Shown here piece by piece: positions 50,940-57,803 of a DNA stretch of 64,000 nucleotides. Below the pieces are notes generated by a model. The model saw only the letters and a program-made list of their open reading frames with translations. It was not told where the DNA came from and ran no database searches. Source of the DNA: Paraburkholderia sp. BL21I4N1 (GTDB lineage: Bacteria; Pseudomonadota; Gammaproteobacteria; Burkholderiales; Burkholderiaceae). The position numbers were made by a program, and so were the translations under genes. Position 1 is the first letter of the stretch; every line of letters starts with the position of its first letter. The stretch lies in the NCBI RefSeq assembly GCF_002973525.1, contig NZ_PVEN01000010.1, positions 62,001-126,000 of the forward strand, given 5' to 3'.

Positions 50940-52127
50940 TTATTCCGACGTCGCCGAGATCCGGTGAATCGACAGATCCGCGCCGTTGTATTCCTCTTCC
51001 TGATCGAGTCGCAGGCCTACCGTCAGGCGAATCGCGCCATACACCAGCGTGCCGCCGAGCGTCGCCACCGCGATGCCGCCCAGGGTGCCGACCAGTTGCG
51101 CGCCGAACGACACGCCGCCCATGCCGCCCAGCGCGCGCAGACCGAAGATGCCCGCCGCGAGACCTCCCCACGCGCCGCACAGACCATGCAGCGGCCACAC
51201 GCCGAGCACGTCGTCGATGCGCCAGCGGTTCTGCACGCAGGTGAACATATAAACGAACAGCATGCCGGCGATACCGCCCGTCACTAGCGCACCCAGCGGG
51301 TGCATCAGATCGGAGCCGGCGCACACCGCGACCAGACCGGCCAGCGGCCCGTTATACGTGAAGCCGGGATCGTTGCGCCCCGCGAGCCACGCGGTCAGCG
51401 TGCCGCCGACCATTGCCATCAACGAATTGACGGCGACGAGGCCGCTGATTTTGTCGACGGTCTGCGCGCTCATCACGTTGAAGCCGAACCAGCCGACCGC
51501 CAGCACCCACGCACCCAGCGCGAGAAACGGAATATTCGACGGCGGATGCGCCGCGATACCGCCATCGCGATGGTAGCGACCATGGCGCGGGCCCAGCAAC
51601 AGCACGGCCGGCAGGGCCACCCAGCCGCCGAACGCATGCACCACCACGGAACCGGCAAAGTCATGGAACGGCACGCTGAATACGTGCGTCAGCCAGTCCT
51701 GAATGCCGAAGCGTCCGTTCCAGGCGATCCCTTCGAAGAACGGATACACAAAGCCGACCAGCACGAAAGTCGCAAACAGTTGCGGATTGAATTTCGAGCG
51801 TTCGGCGATACCGCCCGACACGATCGCCGGAATCGCGGCAGCGAAGGTCAGCAGGAAGAAGAAGCGCACCAGTGCATAACCGTTATGCGCGGCCAATGTT
51901 TCGGCGCTACCGAAGAACTGCACGCCATAAGCAATGGTGTAGCCGATGAAGAAATACGCAATTGTCGACACCGAGAAGTCCACCAGGATCTTGACGAGTG
52001 CATTGACCTGATTCTTCTTGCGCACCGTACCGAGTTCGAGAAACGCGAACCCTGCGTGCATGGCCAGCACCATGGCGGCGCCGAGCAGAAGAAACAGGGT
52101 ATCGGTGCCGGTTTTCAGACTTTCCAT
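50940..52127 (-). CDS. amtB: Ammonium transporter
   Basis: A 395-residue Amt/Rh channel of eleven helices from ATG 52127. An in-frame upstream start at 52214 would place 29 non-family residues in front. The pore features are the ammonium-recruiting aspartate and first twin histidine in FHDFAGSVVVHAFGGWVALP near residue 165-180, and the second twin histidine in WPLHGLCGAWGGLAAGIFG near 305. There is no signal peptide, unlike E. coli AmtB. No glnK gene is adjacent. The promoter is of sigma-54 type, so nitrogen limitation should induce it. Confidence 0.93.
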   Translation of the reverse strand: MESLKTGTDTLFLLLGAAMVLAMHAGFAFLELGTVRKKNQVNALVKILVDFSVSTIAYFFIGYTIAYGVQFFGSAETLAAHNGYALVRFFFLLTFAAAIPAIVSGGIAERSKFNPQLFATFVLVGFVYPFFEGIAWNGRFGIQDWLTHVFSVPFHDFAGSVVVHAFGGWVALPAVLLLGPRHGRYHRDGGIAAHPPSNIPFLALGAWVLAVGWFGFNVMSAQTVDKISGLVAVNSLMAMVGGTLTAWLAGRNDPGFTYNGPLAGLVAVCAGSDLMHPLGALVTGGIAGMLFVYMFTCVQNRWRIDDVLGVWPLHGLCGAWGGLAAGIFGLRALGGMGGVSFGAQLVGTLGGIAVATLGGTLVYGAIRLTVGLRLDQEEEYNGADLSIHRISATSE

Positions 52128-52164
52128 CGACGTGTCCCGCTTAATGGCAAAAAGCGGGCATTGA

Positions 52165-52183
52165 ATGCAAGAAGTGGGCCAAA
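52165..52183 (-). promoter_or_regulatory. Sigma-54-type promoter of amtB
   Basis: On the minus strand, TGGCCCA (52175-52181), 4 bases, TTGCA (52166-52170) matches the -24/-12 consensus TGGCACG-N4-TTGCA closely. It lies about 40 bases upstream of the amtB ATG. NtrC sites were not clearly found; GGTGC/GCACC halves near 52208-52225 are in the opposite orientation. Nothing else is seen in the 409-base gap to the kinase gene. Confidence 0.75.
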
Positions 52184-52536
52184 TGAGTGCGTGATAAACA
52201 CATCGACGGTGCAATGTCGCACCGGAATGGGCGGGGTGCCGCGATCCGGCGAATCATGTCATTCGGCCGGATGCACCTGGAGCTTCATATTGGGCACTAT
52301 TTAAGTGCGTCTGCGTTCACGATAGGGCGCAATGGCTCAAGTTCGTGCATCACCTTTTAAAATTCTTACGTTGCATTCAATCACCCAACAATTTATGCGC
52401 ATTCGTTGCGCGCGCCGACAACGCCTGGCGGCTCGCGCCTGGTTCATGGCGTGGCCGCTTTGTTTCCTGTGCAAACGCCGACATAATGTGCCGTCCCGAG
52501 CACGATCTGCCGGCTACCGACTTCTATCGCGCACGC

Positions 52537-54306
52537 ATGAGACTTACCACCAAAGGCCTGTTGCTGATCGCAATTCCGGCCCTCTTCGAACTGGCGCTTT
52601 TGTCCGGCCTGGTCAAGGCGCAGTCGGACGCGACGCAGGCGGAGCGCTGGGCGATTCATAGCGAGGAAGTGCTGCGCCAGACCACTGCGATTCTCGATCC
52701 GGTGCTGGGCGAATCCGTGGCGCTGCGCGGCGCGGTGCTCGCCAACAACGCTCGCTTTGTCACGCCGGTCATGACGTGGATGGACGTCGACCGGCGTATC
52801 GATCAACTGGCCGACCTGGTCGCCGACAATCCGGCGCAGGTCGAGCGGGTCGTGCAGGTGCGTCAGGCGGCGCAGGCTTATCGTCAATGGTCGGACCGCG
52901 TGCAGGACATGCTGCATTCCGGGCGACGGCGCGACGTGCTCGACCGTTTCCGCGACCTCGCGCCGGCCGATGTGCTCGATCGTTTCCGGCAGCAGGTGGC
53001 CGCGTTCCAGGCTGAAGAACGACGCCTCGACGCCCTTCGCTCGAATGCCGCGGAATCCGCGCGCGAACGTCAGCAAATTCTCGTCGTCGCGGCCGTGCTC
53101 AGCTCGTTGCTGTTCGTCGCGCTGGCCGTCTGGCTATTTACGCGCGGCGTGCGCGGGCGGCTCGCCTTGCTGTCCGACAACGCCGGACGGTTGGCCGGCA
53201 ATGAGCCGCTGGCACCGATCGGCCCGGGCCGCGACGAAATCGCCCGGCTCGATCTGACCTTACACGAGACCAGCCGGCGCCTGCTCGAAGCCGAGCGGAT
53301 CCAGGCGCGCTTTCAGGCCGACCTCGCGCGCCGCGCCGGCGAACTCGCGCGCATCAACGAGACCTTGCGGCAACAGACTCAGGAAAACGAAATGTTCATC
53401 TACAGCGTGTCGCACGATCTGCGTGCGCCGCTGGTGAATCTGCAGGGTTTCTCGAAAGAACTGATCCGCGCGTGCGACGAACTGCGCGCGGCGGTGCGCG
53501 AGTCGTCGCTTGGCGCGGAGCCACGGCAGCGTATTGAGCGGGTGGTCGACGAGGACATCGGCGAAGCGTTGCACTATCTGCAGACGGCCGTGCTGCGCGC
53601 GTCGCACATTATCGACGCGCTGCTGCGGCTGTCGCGTGTCGGCCGGGTCGAGTACCGGCAGCAGAAGGTCGAGGTGCGCGATATCGTGCCGCGCGTGATC
53701 GATGCGATGCAAGGCTCGATCCGGGCACGGCATGCGCACGTCAGCGTGCATGAATTGCCCGCGGTGTGGGGCGATCCGACCGCACTCGAGCAGGTGTTCG
53801 CGAACCTGATCGGCAATGCGGTGAATTATCTCGACCCGGCGCGCGAAGGCCGCATCGAGATCGGTACGACGGCCGCGCCGCCGGGCGTCCATTCGCTGCG
53901 AATCTTCTACGTGCGGGACAACGGGCTGGGGATTCCGACGGTCGCGTTGCCGCGGCTATTCAACGCCTTTCAGCGCCTGCACGGCAATGCCGCGGCGGGC
54001 GAGGGCATCGGCCTCGCGCTGGTGCGCCGTGTGGTGGAGCGTCACGGCGGACGCGTGTGGGCGGAATCGAAAGAGGGGGTGGGCACGACGTTTTATCTGT
54101 CGCTGCCCGAAGCCGAGGCGAGGTCGGCGCAACTCGCTGCCGAGTCGCGCGTTGCGTCGTCAGCGCCTGCGGCTGGCGTTCAACCGGGTCGCGGATTGCG
54201 CGACCGGACGCTGGGTGTCGAAGGGCGCGATCGCCCGAATCTGATCGTGAGCGGCGGCGCGGCAAATCCTGTCGTGGATGCGAAACCGGGTGTCAGCGCG
54301 GGTTGA
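52537..54306 (+). CDS. Sensor histidine kinase (orphan)
   Basis: A 589-residue membrane kinase from ATG 52537 (MRLTTKGLLLIAIPALFELA). Two membrane helices (about residues 5-22 and 180-200) bracket a helical periplasmic sensor of CHASE3 type. A HAMP-like linker follows, then a HisKA domain with IYSVSHDLRAPLVNLQGFSK (phospho-His near residue 292). The ATPase domain has N box EQVFANLIGNAVNYLD, G1 VRDNGLGIP, F box FNAFQRLHG and G2 GEGIGLALVRRVVERHGG. A disordered C-terminal tail of about 70 residues ends it. No response regulator gene adjoins. Phytochrome-like bacterial kinases show the same catalytic core. Confidence 0.88.
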   Translation: MRLTTKGLLLIAIPALFELALLSGLVKAQSDATQAERWAIHSEEVLRQTTAILDPVLGESVALRGAVLANNARFVTPVMTWMDVDRRIDQLADLVADNPAQVERVVQVRQAAQAYRQWSDRVQDMLHSGRRRDVLDRFRDLAPADVLDRFRQQVAAFQAEERRLDALRSNAAESARERQQILVVAAVLSSLLFVALAVWLFTRGVRGRLALLSDNAGRLAGNEPLAPIGPGRDEIARLDLTLHETSRRLLEAERIQARFQADLARRAGELARINETLRQQTQENEMFIYSVSHDLRAPLVNLQGFSKELIRACDELRAAVRESSLGAEPRQRIERVVDEDIGEALHYLQTAVLRASHIIDALLRLSRVGRVEYRQQKVEVRDIVPRVIDAMQGSIRARHAHVSVHELPAVWGDPTALEQVFANLIGNAVNYLDPAREGRIEIGTTAAPPGVHSLRIFYVRDNGLGIPTVALPRLFNAFQRLHGNAAAGEGIGLALVRRVVERHGGRVWAESKEGVGTTFYLSLPEAEARSAQLAAESRVASSAPAAGVQPGRGLRDRTLGVEGRDRPNLIVSGGAANPVVDAKPGVSAG

Positions 54307-54375
54307 TGCAGCAATGACTCACCCATGCGCGATGAGTCAGGCCAACGGCGGGTCGAACGAAATTGGGTGTGAGCG

Positions 54376-54702
54376 TCAGCACGCGGTGAAAAGTCGCCGG
54401 GGTTTAAGCATGCGGCGGCCGCGGATTGACCAGTAGCAACCGAAAGCCACCAGAACGACGACGCCCGCCAGCGCTTCGATCGGCTCGAGATGCCGGCCGC
54501 CCAGGCCTTCCAGCGTGACCAGACTGCGCTCGATAATCAGCAGCGCGCCCCACAGCGAGCAGGCGGCCTGCGCCAGCAGACGCGTGCCGGCCAGACGCCG
54601 CACGCGGTTCTCGCACGACCAGTCGGCCGGCTTGCGTGCGCAGAAAAAAATAATCGCCATCAACGTGACGGCGAGGATGACGATCCAATCGGTCAGTTCC
54701 AT
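54376..54702 (-). CDS. Small membrane protein of unknown function
   Basis: A 108-residue protein from ATG 54702 (MELTDWIVILAVTLMAIIFF). Three hydrophobic segments are visible: residues 5-22, 45-62 (LAQAACSLWGALLIIERSLV) and 75-95 (EALAGVVVLVAFGCYWSI), with a basic end (RGRRMLKPRRL). No family was recognised. Start 54756 adds 18 residues without clear merit. Confidence 0.6.
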   Translation of the reverse strand: MELTDWIVILAVTLMAIIFFCARKPADWSCENRVRRLAGTRLLAQAACSLWGALLIIERSLVTLEGLGGRHLEPIEALAGVVVLVAFGCYWSIRGRRMLKPRRLFTAC

Positions 54703-54879
54703 CGCAAGACCCTCCCAAGTCGAGCGGCGACTATAGGAAGGCCCTCCGTTGAACACTATCGGACGAGTCTCAAATTTGGGATGGATGGCGGCGAGCGCGA
54801 TTTAACGCATCGGGCAAGGCACTCGCCGCCGGAGCGGCGCCGAAGTTGAACTTACGCTCGGCACCGCGCTCAGGCCGGA

Positions 54880-55461
54880 TCAGAGTTCGATCCGGGTGCC
54901 GAGCAGCACGAGGAATTGACGCAGCCATTCCGGATGCGCGGGCCATGCGGGCGCGGTGACGAAGTTGGCGTCGGTGATCGCGGCGTCGACCGGAATGTCG
55001 GCGTAGTCGCCGCCGGCCATTTTCACTTCGGGCGCGCAGGCCGGGTAGGCCGAAATGCGCTTGCCGCGAATCACGTCGGCGGCGGCCAGCAGCTGCGCGG
55101 CATGGCAGATCGCGGCGATCGGCTTGCCCGCCTCGGCGAATTGCCGCACCAGTTCGATCACCTTCGGATTGAGTCGCAGATACTCCGGCGCGCGGCCGCC
55201 GGCGATGGCCAATGCATCGTACTGACGCGGATCGGCGTCGTCGAACGTGGCGTTGAGCGCGAACAGATGACCCGGCTTCTCGGTGTAGGTCTGGTCGCCT
55301 TCGAAATCGTGGATCGCCGTCTTGATGCGATCGCCCGCCTTCTTGTTCGGGCACACGGCGTCGACGATATGGCCGACTGCCTGCAGTGCCTGGAACGGCA
55401 CCATCGTTTCGTAATCCTCGGCGAAGTCGCCGGTCAGGAACAGGATCTTCTTTGCTGCCAT
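54880..55461 (-). CDS. DJ-1/PfpI family protein
   Basis: A 193-residue cytoplasmic protein with the glutamine-amidotransferase-like fold. The nucleophile elbow is IAAICHAAQLLAAADVIRGK, with the cysteine near residue 108, and AIAGGRAPEYLRLN near 77-90 supplies the conserved partner region. The start MAAKKILFLTGDFAEDYETM is typical. Relatives act as deglycases, chaperones or proteases in the older literature, so the reaction is uncertain. GGAGG lies just upstream of ATG 55461. Confidence 0.88.
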   Translation of the reverse strand: MAAKKILFLTGDFAEDYETMVPFQALQAVGHIVDAVCPNKKAGDRIKTAIHDFEGDQTYTEKPGHLFALNATFDDADPRQYDALAIAGGRAPEYLRLNPKVIELVRQFAEAGKPIAAICHAAQLLAAADVIRGKRISAYPACAPEVKMAGGDYADIPVDAAITDANFVTAPAWPAHPEWLRQFLVLLGTRIEL

Positions 55462-55765
55462 CGCATGCCTCCAATTGATCAACGCTACACATCGAACGCG
55501 GAAATACGCTTCGGCAGTCTACCCCAACCCGTTTGACAGAACCGCGACGGCGCCGGCAATCGACGCGAGCGGTGACGGTGCTGCGAGGTCGGCTGGTGTG
55601 GGGCGGTGTGACTCGATGCGCATCGCCGCGCGTGGCGTTGAACGTGCTATCCGACGCCGCGTGCAGGGTCGTTCGACGCTCCGCAAAGGCCGAGGTGCGA
55701 CGCGACGGCGTATCATTGGCGCGTTTTCGCAAGCGGAAGCCGCTCGACGCGGCTCACACTGAACC
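55462..55765. other. Divergent intergenic region without a gene
   Basis: This 304-base GC-rich stretch lies between the DJ-1 gene (minus) and the lipoprotein gene (plus). The several open frames crossing it are mutual shadows with no export signals or motifs. No repeats were found. Confidence 0.4.
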
Positions 55766-56245
55766 ATGATTTCATCGCTCCATTCACGTTTGCTGCGCCG
55801 TGCCGCGGTCGTCCTCGTCGTATTCGGCGGCCTGGCTGCCTGTCAGAAGAATGACGCGTCGGCGGGACAGGTCGCCGGCTCGCTCAACAATGCCGCGCAG
55901 GTTGCCAGTCAGAAGCTCGATCAGGCGGCCAGCTACGTCGGCCAGCAGGTCGACGCGACCAAAGACGCCGCACAGCAGAACCTCGACTCGGCCGCCTCCG
56001 CGCCGACCATCAAGATCGACCCCGACGCGTTGGCGTCGACCGCGCAAGCGAATCTGCAGAGCGCGGCGAGTTCGGCCAACGCGCAACTCGGCAAAGCCGC
56101 TTCGCTGACCGGGCAGGGCCTCGAAACCGCCGGGCGCAAGCTGCAGGAATGGTCGGCGCAAAGCTCGGCGTCGGCGGCGAATGCGTCTGCGTCGGGGTCG
56201 TCCTCGGGCGATTCGAGCGACGCGCAAAAGCAGATGGACAAATGA
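55766..56245 (+). CDS. Ala/Ser-rich lipoprotein of unknown function
   Basis: A 159-residue lipoprotein. The signal peptide ends in the lipobox FGGLAACQKN, with the lipidated cysteine near residue 26. The mature part is a long amphipathic helix or coiled coil with repeated AQxAxxKLDQAA-type units (ASQKLDQAASYVGQQVDATK) and a disordered Ser/Ala tail (ASANASASGSSSGDSSDAQK). It resembles small outer-membrane-anchored helical lipoproteins, but no family was recognised. It is followed closely by an Rrf2 regulator operator. Confidence 0.65.
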   Translation: MISSLHSRLLRRAAVVLVVFGGLAACQKNDASAGQVAGSLNNAAQVASQKLDQAASYVGQQVDATKDAAQQNLDSAASAPTIKIDPDALASTAQANLQSAASSANAQLGKAASLTGQGLETAGRKLQEWSAQSSASAANASASGSSSGDSSDAQKQMDK

Positions 56246-56287
56246 TGAACCCGCTTGGCTGGATCGTCCGTTTGACAGTCGGATTAA

Positions 56288-56310
56288 ATGTAATTACCAT
56301 GGTTACACAT
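56288..56310. promoter_or_regulatory. Operator of the Rrf2-type regulator (autoregulatory)
   Basis: TGTAA, 9 bases, TTACA (56290-56308) sits directly upstream of the regulator start at 56334. The same arms and spacing, with ATGGTTACA shared, recur in front of the oxidoreductase gene, so both are probably bound by this regulator. Confidence 0.7.
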
Positions 56311-56333
56311 TGTCGTCGCTGGGCAGGTTCGCT

Positions 56334-56813
56334 GTGAATACGAGTAGCCGGTTTGCGTTCGCGGTGCACGTGCTCGCGCTGCTGTCGTTGCAGGAGGGCG
56401 TGCCGCTCTCGTCGGAGATGATCGCGGGTAGCGTCAATACGAATCCCGCGTTGATCCGGCGGCTGTTGTCCATGCTGGCCGAGGCCGGCCTCACCACGTC
56501 GCAACTCGGCGCGGGCGGCGGCGCGCTACTCGCGCGGTCGCCGGAGCAGATCAGTCTGCTCGAGGTGTATCGCGCGGTGGACGACGCGCAATTGTTCGCA
56601 TTGCACCGCGAGGAGCCGAATCCGGCGTGCATGGTCGGGCGTCATATCCAGGGTGTGCTGCGCGGCATCATCGACGAGGCGCAACTGGCCATGGAGGCGT
56701 CGCTCGGTGCACGCACGCTGGCCGACGCCACGGCCGACGTTGTGCGGGCCGAGCGGCAGCAGGAGCGCAAGCGGCGCGCGCATCACGCGAGCGGCGACAT
56801 CGCAAAGAAGTAG
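56334..56813 (+). CDS. Rrf2-family transcriptional regulator, YwnA-like
   Basis: A 159-residue winged-helix protein from GTG 56334 (product MNTSSRFAFAVHVLALLSLQ). The recognition region is SSEMIAGSVNTNPALIRRLL, followed by the wing LTTSQLGAGGGALLA. The three cysteines that hold an Fe-S cluster in IscR and NsrR are absent; only one cysteine (NPACMVGRH) remains. That fits the YwnA group, which senses thiol-reactive or oxidising compounds. It is followed by a terminator and a YwnB-like gene with a shared operator. Confidence 0.85.
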   Translation: MNTSSRFAFAVHVLALLSLQEGVPLSSEMIAGSVNTNPALIRRLLSMLAEAGLTTSQLGAGGGALLARSPEQISLLEVYRAVDDAQLFALHREEPNPACMVGRHIQGVLRGIIDEAQLAMEASLGARTLADATADVVRAERQQERKRRAHHASGDIAKK

Positions 56814-56870
56814 CAGAACGGGAAGGCGCATGTGCGGTCGACAAAAGACGCACGCGCCTGACAACCAACG

Positions 56871-56892
56871 GGGGCTTGAGCCCCTCTTTTTT
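56871..56892 (+). terminator. Intrinsic terminator after the Rrf2 gene
   Basis: GGGGCT (56871-56876), loop TG, AGCCCC (56879-56884), then TCTTTTTT. It separates the regulator from the oxidoreductase promoter. Confidence 0.8.
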
Positions 56893-56895
56893 CCG

Positions 56896-56928
56896 CGTTA
56901 TATGTAATCGACATGGTTACATATAACG
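56896..56928. promoter_or_regulatory. Operator of the NAD(P)-oxidoreductase gene
   Basis: A perfect 12-base inverted repeat, CGTTATATGTAA (56896-56907) and TTACATATAACG (56917-56928), with a 9-base spacer TCGACATGG. The core equals the operator in front of the Rrf2 gene. It lies 20 bases before the gene start at 56948. Confidence 0.8.
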
Positions 56929-56947
56929 CAATGATAGGAGCATCGAA

Positions 56948-57595
56948 ATGAGCAAGCCATTGAAGATCGCGTTGTTTGGCGCCACCGGCATGATCGGTTC
57001 GCGAATCGCCGCGGAAGCGGCCCGTCGCGGGCATCAGGTGACGGCGCTGGTGCGCAACCCAGCGCGTGTGCCGGCCGGCGTGGCGAATTTGACCGCAGTA
57101 CAGGCGGATCTGATCGACGCGGCGAACGTCGGCGCCGCCGTGCGCGGCCATGACGTGGTGGCGAGCGCGTATTCGCCGCCGCAAGGCGATGCCGCGGTGG
57201 TCGGCACGGCGACCCTGGCACTCGTGGACGGCGTGCGCGCAGCGGGTCTGAAGCGCCTCGTGGTGGTCGGCGGCGCGGGTTCGCTCGAAGTCGCGCCGGG
57301 CAAACAACTGGTCGATACCGAAGGCTTCCCGGACGCGTACAAAGCGGTCGCTCTCGCGCATCGCGACGCGCTGACGTACTACCGCGACGTCACCGATCTC
57401 GACTGGACGTTTTTCGCGCCGGCCGCGCTGATCGCCCCGGGCGAGCGCACGGGCACGTTCCGCACCGGCACGAACACACTGCTGGCGGATGCGGAAGGCA
57501 ATAGCCGCATTTCGGCGGAAGACTATGCCGTCGCCTTCGTCGACGAGTTGGAGCAGGGCCGTTTCGTTCGTCAGATCGCGACGGTGGCGTACTGA
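56948..57595 (+). CDS. NAD(P)-binding oxidoreductase, NmrA/YwnB-like
   Basis: A 215-residue Rossmann protein. The dinucleotide site KIALFGATGMIGSRIAAEAA lies at residues 6-25. LVRNPARVPAG supplies the basic residue that reads the NADP phosphate, and RLVVVGGAGSLEV near 97-109 follows. The atypical SDR group to which it belongs often lacks the catalytic tyrosine. With its own Rrf2 regulator it mirrors the ywnA-ywnB pair of Bacillus. The reaction is unknown; defence against electrophiles is a reasonable guess. Confidence 0.85.
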   Translation: MSKPLKIALFGATGMIGSRIAAEAARRGHQVTALVRNPARVPAGVANLTAVQADLIDAANVGAAVRGHDVVASAYSPPQGDAAVVGTATLALVDGVRAAGLKRLVVVGGAGSLEVAPGKQLVDTEGFPDAYKAVALAHRDALTYYRDVTDLDWTFFAPAALIAPGERTGTFRTGTNTLLADAEGNSRISAEDYAVAFVDELEQGRFVRQIATVAY

Positions 57596-57803
57596 GCTTG
57601 TCGGGCTCATGGGCTAATGGGCTCATTGGGCATGTTGAGCCTGACGGCGGACAAAACCGGCTTTCCGGCCCATGACCGGATAACGCTCGCCGCGCCCGCG
57701 AGGGCGTCGGCGCGCAAGCGTCCTAACATTCGGTTACGCATGTTCGGTCGCGCCCGATAAAACTGCGGCTACACTGGCGTCTCCCGTTTTCTTACGGATT
57801 GCC

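Noticed and set aside
52205..52226. NtrC-like site near amtB
   Set aside because: The GGTGC and GCACC halves are in the reverse order from the NtrC consensus.
54313..54337. TGACTCA/TGAGTCA inverted repeat after the histidine kinase
   Set aside because: No T-run and only seven pairs; could be a weak terminator but not supported enough to annotate.
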